From NCBI GenBank assembly GCA_934667295.1, contig CAKULR010000007.1, positions 1 through 20,912 on the forward strand: a stretch of DNA of 20,912 nt, read 5' to 3'. The translations under genes were made by a program, and so were the position numbers. Below the pieces are notes generated by a model that saw nothing but the letters and a program-made list of their open reading frames with translations, searched no databases and was not told the DNA's origin. Positions within the stretch are counted from its first letter, which is position 1. Each line of letters begins with the position of its first letter. Shown one piece after another: positions 1-7,580 of the stretch. The DNA comes from an uncultured Kiritimatiellota bacterium (GTDB lineage: Bacteria > Verrucomicrobiota > Kiritimatiellia > RFP12 > UBA1067).

Positions 1-55
1 ACGTTGGTCCACTCGACTCATGACTGTAATTCGGTATGACCTGTAAGGTTTTCAT
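1..55 (-). CDS. Glycosyltransferase family 4 protein, N-terminal fragment cut by the window edge
   Basis: An ATG at 55..53 opens a frame that runs off the left edge of the window. The 18 visible residues read MKTLQVIPNYSHESSGPT. This matches the usual start of GT-B family 4 glycosyltransferases, where a first beta strand of the type MKxLxVIP is followed by a loop ending in a GGP or SGP motif near the acceptor site. The start lies 48 bp after the stop of the upstream polymerase/ligase gene on the same strand, so it is probably the next gene of the polysaccharide operon. A weak GAGAA sequence lies about 9 bases before the ATG. Only the first strand is visible, so the family call rests on the motif and the context. 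The sugar specificity cannot be judged. Confidence 0.6.
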   Translation of the reverse strand, partial: MKTLQVIPNYSHESSGPT

Positions 56-103
56 TACAAATCGATTCTCATTTCATGTACCGACGAACAGCACTAACCT
101 ATT

Positions 104-1591
104 TTACTGAAAAGGTATCTGGCCGACGGAGGATGACAACATACTTCTCTCATAGAGTAAAACAGTGTCTATTACGAACCCCCCACCAACAGTCAAGATC
201 CACAGGACCGACCCGATTCCACCTGGAGAAAAGAACGACGCCTCGCCCATATTCGACGCCAGCAATAGCGTGAACAGCGTAATCGTCACATAGAGTCTTC
301 GCCGTGAGGCCGTGACATAAAACGAAATCAAGAAGAACGTAAACAAAATAGCACCGACAATTCCGGTCTCGCCCAGCACCATCACCGGCAACACACCCTT
401 TTCAATGGAAGCCGAGAGAACAAACCCCTGGCCCCTGACCCTCTCGCGGTTGTACTCCGCAACCTGAAAACCACTCCCGAAAAACGGATTTCGTCTATAC
501 TCATACATTGAATAATCCATCAGGACCTGCCTCGATGATGTCATCGCCTCCACCAAGGACTGTTTCTGTACATCGACATCGACATCCTGCGTCTTACGAA
601 GCCATTTGGACACAGCATCGTCCCTGATTTCTAGTACAACCATCGCCAAGACAGTCGCCAAAATAAACAACAACATGCCGATACCGATTTTCCGCTTTAT
701 TACGCGTGCGATTGGAATCTTTCGGATTGTATAGAAATAAATAACGAAAAGAGAGGTGGTTAACGTCACGAACGCCACACGAGATCGCGTCATATAGAGC
801 ATCGGCATCGCCAACAGAATCAGCCCGACATGTGGCAACCTGATACGTTTCTCGACAAAAAGCATGTCACACAACAACCATGCGAACGAAAGGGCCAGAA
901 TCGGTGCCAAGGCCTGTGAATGATTCATGATTCCGCAAAACAGCGTCTTTCCTCCGTCAAGGACCATATCCCGATAAGCGGCAACAGCCGCCGCCTCGCC
1001 TCCCTCCTGCAGGGCATTCTGCAAGGACGTTGCATAGGAGATTGCCGGGAAAGGGATCACCGCAATACTTCCAAGAATGATGAATGCCGTCATGGCGAAC
1101 AGCATCTTTCGTATACTGAAAAGATCTCGCGGCCTCGCCTGAAGGTTCTGCGTCCCGACCCAGATTCCCAAAAGAAAAACGAAATAATTAATCAACTTCA
1201 TGTAGCTAACCATCGGCAACCATCCCGTCGCCGACCCGACGCAAGCCGACAGCAAGAAAGGCACAATGCCGAAAAACGGCAAACGGTTGCTCCCACGCCG
1301 CCGCGACGCAGAGAAGCAAAGAGACAGGGCAATTGCCATCGTCCCGAAGCGCAACGCAATCGGCCAAAGAAATCCGACTTTCGGCAGAATCATGGGACTG
1401 ATGTTGATTGTAAAAGGAAGGAGCATATAGCAGCAGATGGCCTTGCCTGACTTTCCGCTAAACGCAGCAATGCAACCAACAAAAACAAGCAGCAAGGGGA
1501 CAACCCCGTATGTGTAGCGCGCGGCGGCGATGTACAGGATGATCAGAACCAACGTCTTGAGCGCCCCTCTGTAGAACGGATCCTTAAACAT
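104..1591 (-). CDS. O-antigen polymerase/ligase family (Wzy/WaaL-like) membrane protein
   Basis: This is a 495-residue polytopic inner-membrane protein with about ten or more hydrophobic segments. A large soluble stretch lies between residues about 320 and 400. Members of the Wzy_C/O-antigen ligase superfamily polymerise lipid-linked repeat units or transfer them to an acceptor in the periplasm. Family-like features are the MTRSR segment at residues 267-271 before a transmembrane helix, an SSR segment at 352-354, NPFFGSGF at 368-375, and the EKG...GETG stretch at 398-410. These fall in the periplasmic loop that carries the catalytic residues in this superfamily. The ATG at 1591 overlaps the end of the preceding GT4 gene by 8 bp, which suggests translational coupling. 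Polymerase and ligase cannot be told apart from sequence alone. The presence of a flippase in the same operon fits a Wzx/Wzy-type pathway. Confidence 0.8.
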   Translation of the reverse strand: MFKDPFYRGALKTLVLIILYIAAARYTYGVVPLLLVFVGCIAAFSGKSGKAICCYMLLPFTINISPMILPKVGFLWPIALRFGTMAIALSLCFSASRRRGSNRLPFFGIVPFLLSACVGSATGWLPMVSYMKLINYFVFLLGIWVGTQNLQARPRDLFSIRKMLFAMTAFIILGSIAVIPFPAISYATSLQNALQEGGEAAAVAAYRDMVLDGGKTLFCGIMNHSQALAPILALSFAWLLCDMLFVEKRIRLPHVGLILLAMPMLYMTRSRVAFVTLTTSLFVIYFYTIRKIPIARVIKRKIGIGMLLFILATVLAMVVLEIRDDAVSKWLRKTQDVDVDVQKQSLVEAMTSSRQVLMDYSMYEYRRNPFFGSGFQVAEYNRERVRGQGFVLSASIEKGVLPVMVLGETGIVGAILFTFFLISFYVTASRRRLYVTITLFTLLLASNMGEASFFSPGGIGSVLWILTVGGGFVIDTVLLYERSMLSSSVGQIPFQ

Positions 1592-2702
1592 GGGACACCA
1601 CCTCCTTCAGCAAACGTGCTGCGCCCGAAGCCGCAGACCACGCGCCGATTTCACCACCCTCGAACTCCGTCCAAGCCTTCTCCAGCAGCCGCGACAACGT
1701 CTGCACATCTCCTTCATTGAACAAGAATTTCTCGTCCAGCATTGTTGCACACGCGCCAGCCTGCCGAGCACCAATCACCATCATTCCTTCCTCCAATGCT
1801 TCATTAACGACAGCCCCCCAGCCTTCATGTCCATTGCTTGGCAAAACATACACGTCATGAGACCGCATCAAAACGCGGACTTCAGCAATCGGCACGGAAT
1901 GCCGGAAGTCAAGAGCCGTCGGATGACGTTTGAAAAGGCGTCTGCCCAACAGTTCCAGTGCGTCGCGTTCAGGTCCATCTCCGACGAGAGTAAGCTCAAT
2001 GGGAATTTTCTCCAGACAAGCGGCTACCGCCCTTAACAGGGTATCAACCCTTTTAAGGGCAAGCAGACGGCCAACCCAAAGAACGCGTAAAGCACGTCCT
2101 TGTGCGACACCTGTCTGCATGAATCCTCTTGCCACATCCGACGGCGCAACAAAATATCCCCACATCCGCATCCAATCGCATCCGATCGGCTCCATCGGCT
2201 GCCAGATGTCATGCTGATTCAACGATTCAAGGATGTTCCGTCGCTCCTCGCCGCGCGCGCACAGCCAAGCCATGTCCCTTGCCGCCCAAACTCCACAGGG
2301 CAAATAGATGACAAAATCTTTTCTGACCAGTGACACGAACCGATGCGCCATTCTTCTGTATGCAGACCGCAACATCCTTAACCGTCCAAGAGATGGTTTA
2401 AACCAGCGTTCGCTTGTGTAAAAGGTCTTCAGCCCACACGCACCACGACGCTCGAACAAGTCAAGATCCCGCTCGCCAGATATGAGGACGACTGCATTAC
2501 GAAGCCAAGTCTTTGCCTCATCTGAATCCTCTGGAATCATCCAGTCTAAGCTCTCCGTCACCCAACCCATCGCCTGACGGTCAACATCAACCTTTCGCTT
2601 ATAGACATAGCGACACTCTGCCTCCCCAAGAAGTTTCACCAACTCTTTTGCCAACGGCAACTGATGCGGAGAGACCAACACCGTATAAAGACAAAACTTC
2701 AT
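1584..2702 (-). CDS. Glycosyltransferase family 4 (GT-B fold)
   Basis: This retaining glycosyltransferase probably adds a sugar from a nucleotide donor to a growing lipid-linked oligosaccharide at the cytoplasmic face of the inner membrane. The C-terminal Rossmann half is clear. It has VGRLLALKRVDTL near residue 209, LVGDGPERD near 239, and the E-x7-E signature (E293 to E301 in EGWGAVVNE), which binds the donor nucleotide sugar. The N-terminal half is diverged, as expected for the acceptor side. I chose the ATG at 2702 because it forms a 4-bp ATGA overlap with the stop of the acetyltransferase gene, and the protein then begins MKFCLYTVLVSP like its relatives. An in-frame ATG at 2711 would add three residues and cannot be excluded. 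Donor and linkage are unknown. Confidence 0.85.
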   Translation of the reverse strand: MKFCLYTVLVSPHQLPLAKELVKLLGEAECRYVYKRKVDVDRQAMGWVTESLDWMIPEDSDEAKTWLRNAVVLISGERDLDLFERRGACGLKTFYTSERWFKPSLGRLRMLRSAYRRMAHRFVSLVRKDFVIYLPCGVWAARDMAWLCARGEERRNILESLNQHDIWQPMEPIGCDWMRMWGYFVAPSDVARGFMQTGVAQGRALRVLWVGRLLALKRVDTLLRAVAACLEKIPIELTLVGDGPERDALELLGRRLFKRHPTALDFRHSVPIAEVRVLMRSHDVYVLPSNGHEGWGAVVNEALEEGMMVIGARQAGACATMLDEKFLFNEGDVQTLSRLLEKAWTEFEGGEIGAWSAASGAARLLKEVVSHV

Positions 2703-3205
2703 CGTAGACATCTTTTCTCACGGGCCGGGACGCCTGCAACTAAACAACATTCGTTCGCTGTTGTCCGCGTGACGACAGCGCCCGCCGCGACCAAGGTCTT
2801 GTCCGCGAGAGACACACCCGGCAAGATCACGCTCGCAGCACCAAGCCAACAGCCGTTCCCGACAAGCGTACTGGCCGATCTTCCCGCGCCGCCAATGTGC
2901 GAACCCGCAGGATCAATCACATGAGTCCCCGTCAAGAGCATCACGCGCGGCGCGATGTCACAACAATCTCCTATCTTGATGACGGAATCACCAACGGGCG
3001 AAATATAGGTCTGCGCGCCAATCCAGACATCATCGCCAATCACCAGTTTTCCATTCCCCCTAAACACCGCAGACGAACAAATTCGGACATTTCTGCCGAC
3101 CTGCGCGCCGCACCATCGCAGTAATCTGGCCTTGAGAGGGAAAAAACGAGTTTCAGGCAACCACCCCGTCAGCAATCCGATAATCCAAAGTCGAAAGGGT
3201 TTCAT
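2699..3205 (-). CDS. Left-handed beta-helix (hexapeptide) acetyltransferase, WbbJ/maltose acetyltransferase-like
   Basis: This 168-residue protein has imperfect hexapeptide repeats of the [LIV]GxxxxI type from residue about 36 to 145, for example VIGDDVWIG at 55-63 and VGNGCWLGAASVILPGV at 115-131. These build the left-handed beta-helix of trimeric acyl-CoA O-acetyltransferases. The TGTHVID segment places the likely catalytic histidine at residue 95. The C-terminal VAGVPAR motif is typical of the family. The size is close to family norms of about 170-200 residues. It sits between two GT4 genes with 4-bp ATGA overlaps on both sides, so it is translated as part of the glycan operon and most likely O-acetylates a sugar of the repeat unit. 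The acceptor hydroxyl and sugar are not deducible. Confidence 0.87.
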   Translation of the reverse strand: MKPFRLWIIGLLTGWLPETRFFPLKARLLRWCGAQVGRNVRICSSAVFRGNGKLVIGDDVWIGAQTYISPVGDSVIKIGDCCDIAPRVMLLTGTHVIDPAGSHIGGAGRSASTLVGNGCWLGAASVILPGVSLADKTLVAAGAVVTRTTANECCLVAGVPAREKRCLR

Positions 3206-4290
3206 AGTTTCTGAAGCTCCTTTTCATACTGCTCTGCAACGGCATCAAAACTATAAGGCGCGACCATTTCCCGGGTAGGACGAATCCCGTTTCCATCAAG
3301 CACACGATCGATTCCCTTCGCAAGCGCAACAGCATCATTATTCTCAACCAAGAGACCATAGCGCCCATCTTTAAGGATCTCGCGCGGGCCATAAGGACAA
3401 TCGACCGACACGACTGGCACACCAGCCGCAAGCGCCTCGACAAGGACTATGCAAAAGGACTCCACATAACTTGATATGGCAAAACATGAGGCACTGGCAA
3501 GTTCAGGCCTCAAGTCATTCGTAAACCCAGGGAAGACAACCGAATCATCAAGCCCCAGCGAATGCACCAACGCTTCCAATTCTTCCCGCTTATCACCCTC
3601 CCCGAATATCTTCAGCACACAGGTTCTGTTTTTGCGTACAATGGCAAAGGCACGAATCAGGAGGTCATAATGCTTCAGTTCGCACAAGGCTCCGGCCGAC
3701 ATGACAATCGGGATTTCAGATTTTTGCGTTTCAATTTCACAGCACTCTTCAAAAACAGGATTGTTGACAACATGGATTTTCTCTAACGGATATCCAGATA
3801 TGCGATGGATATCATACGACGTTCCCCGACTCACGGCAAACTGGGCATCAAACCGGAGCATCACCTTATTGATTATCTGATCGAAAAAGCGTCGAGAAGG
3901 CGGAACACGGAGACCATGCCCATCAACGCCAATGCACCCACTATGCCTTACACAGATAAGTTTATGTCGCAATCCAAGCGACGCAACGACACACGGAACA
4001 GCCATCGTTGCCGCTTGACAAATCACGACATCATACCCACCCCGTACAAACAGCCGTCTCAATTCCCAAAACGCATAGCGACCCCTTCGTGCCCGCGTTA
4101 TGAGCAACTGCGCCCCTTTTCCAATATCAAATGGCCTCACCTTCGGGTGCGCATTCGCAAAGTCCGCATGATACTTTGTAACGATTACGTCAACACGATG
4201 CCCACGTCTGCTCAAGCCCTTCGCAAGGGCGGCAAGCACAAATTCGGCACCACGACCAAATAATGTCGAACCGACAAGGGCAATCTTCAT
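3202..4290 (-). CDS. Glycosyltransferase family 4 (GT-B fold)
   Basis: This second GT4 enzyme is predicted to extend the lipid-linked glycan in the cytoplasm. The N-terminus, MKIALVGSTLFGRGAE, carries the glycine-rich acceptor loop. The C-terminal domain shows SAGALCELKHYDLLIRAF near residue 198, KIFGEGDKREEL near 227, and the E-x7-E donor motif from E277 to E285 in ESFCIVLVE. I place the start at the ATG at 4290..4288. It shares one base with the upstream TGA stop and has an AGGAGG ribosome-binding site seven bases ahead. An in-frame GTG at 4296 is longer but sits too close to that site. The length of 362 residues is normal. It resembles the GalNAc/glucose-type transferases of capsule loci, but I cannot assign a substrate. 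Confidence 0.87.
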   Translation of the reverse strand: MKIALVGSTLFGRGAEFVLAALAKGLSRRGHRVDVIVTKYHADFANAHPKVRPFDIGKGAQLLITRARRGRYAFWELRRLFVRGGYDVVICQAATMAVPCVVASLGLRHKLICVRHSGCIGVDGHGLRVPPSRRFFDQIINKVMLRFDAQFAVSRGTSYDIHRISGYPLEKIHVVNNPVFEECCEIETQKSEIPIVMSAGALCELKHYDLLIRAFAIVRKNRTCVLKIFGEGDKREELEALVHSLGLDDSVVFPGFTNDLRPELASASCFAISSYVESFCIVLVEALAAGVPVVSVDCPYGPREILKDGRYGLLVENNDAVALAKGIDRVLDGNGIRPTREMVAPYSFDAVAEQYEKELQKL

Positions 4291-5291
4291 CAGCACCCCT
4301 CCTTCCTAACATCTAGATGCCATCTACGCAACGAATCACGGATCTTGACAGCCGTCATAACAAGGGAATAAATCCCTCGAACTGGCCACAGCAGACCTGT
4401 TCGGACATAAATGAGACAGCAGAGTCTCGCATAATACGGATAGGTCGTCACGTCAACCAGCCCGGTTGCCACAAGTTCGGAAAAGACAGTATGCAATTCA
4501 TCCTTGAAAATCGTATCGTGCGGCCGCAGAATCCAACTCGCCAAGTTAAACCAAGCCGCCCACGACAAACGACCACCATGCCCTCGATACGCCTCTGCTA
4601 CATCTTTAAATTTCGTGAAGAACCTGAACCGTTCTTCCGAACTCAACATTTTACGTGTTGCTGAATCTGGAAGATACCGATAAAAGTATCCTCTAAACTG
4701 CGACTGCACAACTCGGGAGCAACACGCCACGACGCCCATGACAAACAACATGTCTTCGGCAAAACACACACCTTCAGCAAAGCACTCTTTCACACGCTCA
4801 CGCCTGACGAAGACCACCCATGCAAACCCTTTCTCGGGAAGCGTTTGCACAGCCCATTCGTCAATGGCGTCTCGCCCATCCAGGACCTGACACGAACAGT
4901 CCTCCCGATTATCGACCGTACCAAGTCCCTGATAGCAACGATAGTGAATCCGCACAAGATCAGGTCGCTCTTTTGCGAACAATCGCGCCACTTCCTCCAA
5001 AAGATCATCCGCCACAAAATCATCGCCATCGACAAAGCAGAACACATCGCCGCGTGACAAGCTCATTCCATTGTTGCGCGCAACACTCACCCCCGCATTC
5101 TTCTGGTGGACAACCTTGAATCGCGCGTCTTTCGCCGCGTACTCGTCCAGAATCGCCCCGCTCCCATCCGTCGAGCCGTCATCAACGCAGATGGCCTCCC
5201 AATCCGCATACGTCTGCGCCAAGACAGAATCAAGGCACGCACGCAGATACGGCGCGACATTGTAGACGGGAATTATGATGGAGAACTTCAT
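4290..5291 (-). CDS. Glycosyltransferase family 2 (GT-A fold)
   Basis: This 333-residue inverting glycosyltransferase opens with the family 2 signature MKFSIIIPVYNVAPYLRACL. DDGS at residues 37-40 binds the nucleotide. The DxD-type metal and donor site is DGDD at 88-91. The C-terminal third lacks the long hydrophobic helices of processive synthases, so it is probably a single-addition enzyme that works on a lipid-linked acceptor. The ATG at 5291 overlaps the stop of the upstream GT2 gene by 4 bp, and the downstream GT4 gene starts on its stop codon. It is therefore an internal gene of a coupled operon. Donor and linkage are unknown. Confidence 0.88.
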   Translation of the reverse strand: MKFSIIIPVYNVAPYLRACLDSVLAQTYADWEAICVDDGSTDGSGAILDEYAAKDARFKVVHQKNAGVSVARNNGMSLSRGDVFCFVDGDDFVADDLLEEVARLFAKERPDLVRIHYRCYQGLGTVDNREDCSCQVLDGRDAIDEWAVQTLPEKGFAWVVFVRRERVKECFAEGVCFAEDMLFVMGVVACCSRVVQSQFRGYFYRYLPDSATRKMLSSEERFRFFTKFKDVAEAYRGHGGRLSWAAWFNLASWILRPHDTIFKDELHTVFSELVATGLVDVTTYPYYARLCCLIYVRTGLLWPVRGIYSLVMTAVKIRDSLRRWHLDVRKEGC

Positions 5292-6322
5292 ATCTTAGCG
5301 CGAATAAAACTGTACTTATTCACGAACGGAAGAACGATGCACCCCCAAAATGGGTATCTCAAGACGAACTCGACGTAATGAAAACAGAATGGCGACCGGG
5401 TGAAAACCGTCATGGAGCGCACCGCAGTCGAAAGAAACCCATGCGTCGCAATCATCTGCCGAAGCCGTTTCGCATACGCTGAGAACTGCGGGAGAAGCGA
5501 AGCATCCAAATGGAGAGAGAGTGAGATTGAAAGCGCTCTTCGCAATTGAAACTCCAGATAGGGCCGTGACGCTCGCGAACAGGATCCTGCATCATACTGC
5601 TTCAGCATTCTGTCAAAGATCTTGTCAAGCATCCAGACATTCCTGACAAATGTCGCATGCTCCATGGTCTGCCCGGCCCGCCCCAACAGATAGCGGTAGA
5701 CTGGCTGCTTGACATAACGCATTTCACGCGCAAATGCTGGCGGGAGATACATCCATTCGGTATCCGTATACGAAATGCCCTCCAGTTGCGTGTAGCCGAT
5801 CTCCTTGACGAGCGCCGTACGGTAGGCCGTGGCATACATGGCCATTTCGCATTTACGCCTGACGCACATCTCGACACCCAATGGCACATCCGTCGGCAAC
5901 GGGTAGGATTTGGATTCGGTAACGTCGCCCCGCGCGTTGACCTGAACCCAGTCGTTCATCACCATGTCCACCGTCGGCGGAAGTTTCGCGAGTTCATTCA
6001 GGTACCGCCCGAACGCCGCCGTGTCGTAGGTGTCGTCGGCGTCGAGGATCTTGACGAAACGCCCTTTCACCGTCGGCAGCGCCGCGTTGATGCAGCTGCC
6101 GTAGTTCCCGTTCGCCTTGTCGATGACGCGGAAGACGCCCGGATACTCTGCCTCGAATCCGTGCGCAATCCCGCTCGTATGGTCTTTCGACCCGTCGTTG
6201 ACCACGATGACATCCAGCCGGTTCAGCATGTCCGCGTCGTCGACAATCAGGCTGTCGAGGCACTTCGGCAGGTATTTTTCCATGTTGTAGGAAGGAACGA
6301 TGATGGAAAGAAGCTTATCCAT
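5288..6322 (-). CDS. Glycosyltransferase family 2 (GT-A fold)
   Basis: This second family 2 transferase has 344 residues. It begins MDKLLSIIVPSYNMEKYLPK, carries NDGS at residues 42-45, KANGNYGSCINAAL at 69-82, and the metal-binding DADD at 94-97. The spacing matches the EpsH/WcaA-like group of cytoplasmic GT-A enzymes. The gene follows glf by 13 bp and overlaps the next GT2 gene by 4 bp. Its position directly after the UDP-galactopyranose mutase makes it a plausible galactofuranosyltransferase, because several known galactofuranosyltransferases are GT2 enzymes. That link is positional inference only. The two GT2 proteins differ widely outside the motifs, so they are not a recent tandem copy. 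Confidence 0.88.
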   Translation of the reverse strand: MDKLLSIIVPSYNMEKYLPKCLDSLIVDDADMLNRLDVIVVNDGSKDHTSGIAHGFEAEYPGVFRVIDKANGNYGSCINAALPTVKGRFVKILDADDTYDTAAFGRYLNELAKLPPTVDMVMNDWVQVNARGDVTESKSYPLPTDVPLGVEMCVRRKCEMAMYATAYRTALVKEIGYTQLEGISYTDTEWMYLPPAFAREMRYVKQPVYRYLLGRAGQTMEHATFVRNVWMLDKIFDRMLKQYDAGSCSRASRPYLEFQLRRALSISLSLHLDASLLPQFSAYAKRLRQMIATHGFLSTAVRSMTVFTRSPFCFHYVEFVLRYPFWGCIVLPFVNKYSFIRAKI

Positions 6323-6335
6323 AAAACTGGTGATG

Positions 6336-7580
6336 TTATGTGTTTGCGGAGGGCATCTCGTCGATTTTCACTTTCAAGGCGTCTTCAATGGTCTTGTCCA
6401 TGTCGAAGTAGCGATAGTTTCCCAACCGCCCTCCGACGACAAGCCGCACGGGCGAACGACGGTTGAACGCCACCACCTCATGCTGATAGCTGGCAAGCCG
6501 CGCGGCAGACACGGCATTGTTGATCGGATAATACGGCTCGTCGCCCAATCGCCACGCCGCGCTGTACTCACGCATGACGACGGTCTTCGGCGCGTCGTAC
6601 CCCCAGCGCGAAGCAGGATCCCGTTCGGGATGGTAGTGCTTGAACTCGTGAACGCGCGTGTACGGCACGTCAAGATCGGGATAGTTGACCACGCTCGTGC
6701 CCTGATAGTCTCGGCAGTCGAGCGTCTGGCGCTCAAACTTCAATGTCCGCCACGGCAACGCACCGAGCCGATAACCGAACAGCGCGTCGAGAGGACCTGA
6801 GAAGTAGACGGGCAACGGGCGGACGGTTTCAGCCGAACCCAAACGGCCGAGGCCGGACAGCGAATCGCGCGCCCCCGTCCGTTCGTCCATAAGGACGAGC
6901 CGTCCGTCCTCGCACGTCAGGCTGACGCACGTCCGCACGGTGACGTTCGGATGATCCAAAAGGCGCGCGAACAGCGCGTTGTAGCCATCGGACGGAATGC
7001 CCTGCCAGGCGTCGTTGAAGTAGTTCGTGTCGTAGTTTTCGCGAACCGGCACGCGCCGGATGACCGCCGGATCGACGTCCTCCGGGGCCTGTCCCCACTG
7101 TTTCGACGTATACCCTCGGAAGAATGCGTCGAAAAGAGCCGTCCTGCGCCCCGAATCGTCCAGAAACGCCTTGACCTCGGACGGGCGCAGCTCGACGCCG
7201 AAGAACTTGTTGACCAACGCCAACCCCACCGGCAGATGATACATCGCGCCCTCGGCGCAGCACTTGCCCCCCGGCGGCCGGTCAAACCCGCGCGCCTTCG
7301 TCCACGCCAGCACCTTGTGCTGATAGCCGTTGAACGCCGTGAACCGGTTCACGAACGCCCAGACTTCGGGGATATGCGTGTGGAAGATGTGCGAGCCGTA
7401 CGCATGAACCTCAATTCCCGTCTCGGCATCAATCTCGCAGCGGCAGTTCCCCCCAATGGCGGGACGTTTCTCCACGACCAGCACCCGTTTCCCAGCCTCC
7501 GCCAAGCGACGCGCGACCGTGCAGCCCCAGAGTCCCGCACCGGCAACGACCGCATCAATTTGAATCAAGTCATGCGCCAT
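6336..7580 (-). CDS. glf: UDP-galactopyranose mutase
   Basis: The enzyme interconverts UDP-galactopyranose and UDP-galactofuranose using reduced FAD, and so supplies the galactofuranose donor. The protein has 414 residues. The FAD-binding Rossmann motif GAGLWG is at residues 14-19, followed by VVEKRPAIGGNC, where the second part contacts FAD. YTSKQWGQ and the VPVRENYDTNYF segment are characteristic of bacterial mutases. Near the C-terminus, GRLGNYRYFDMDKTIEDAL matches the conserved mobile and active-site region. I start at the ATG at 7580, which has GGAGG seven bases ahead and overlaps the GRE stop by 11 bp. The frame stays open upstream to 7715, but that extension does not look like protein of this family. 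It is slightly longer than the usual 370-390 residues. The call is firm. Confidence 0.95.
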   Translation of the reverse strand: MAHDLIQIDAVVAGAGLWGCTVARRLAEAGKRVLVVEKRPAIGGNCRCEIDAETGIEVHAYGSHIFHTHIPEVWAFVNRFTAFNGYQHKVLAWTKARGFDRPPGGKCCAEGAMYHLPVGLALVNKFFGVELRPSEVKAFLDDSGRRTALFDAFFRGYTSKQWGQAPEDVDPAVIRRVPVRENYDTNYFNDAWQGIPSDGYNALFARLLDHPNVTVRTCVSLTCEDGRLVLMDERTGARDSLSGLGRLGSAETVRPLPVYFSGPLDALFGYRLGALPWRTLKFERQTLDCRDYQGTSVVNYPDLDVPYTRVHEFKHYHPERDPASRWGYDAPKTVVMREYSAAWRLGDEPYYPINNAVSAARLASYQHEVVAFNRRSPVRLVVGGRLGNYRYFDMDKTIEDALKVKIDEMPSANT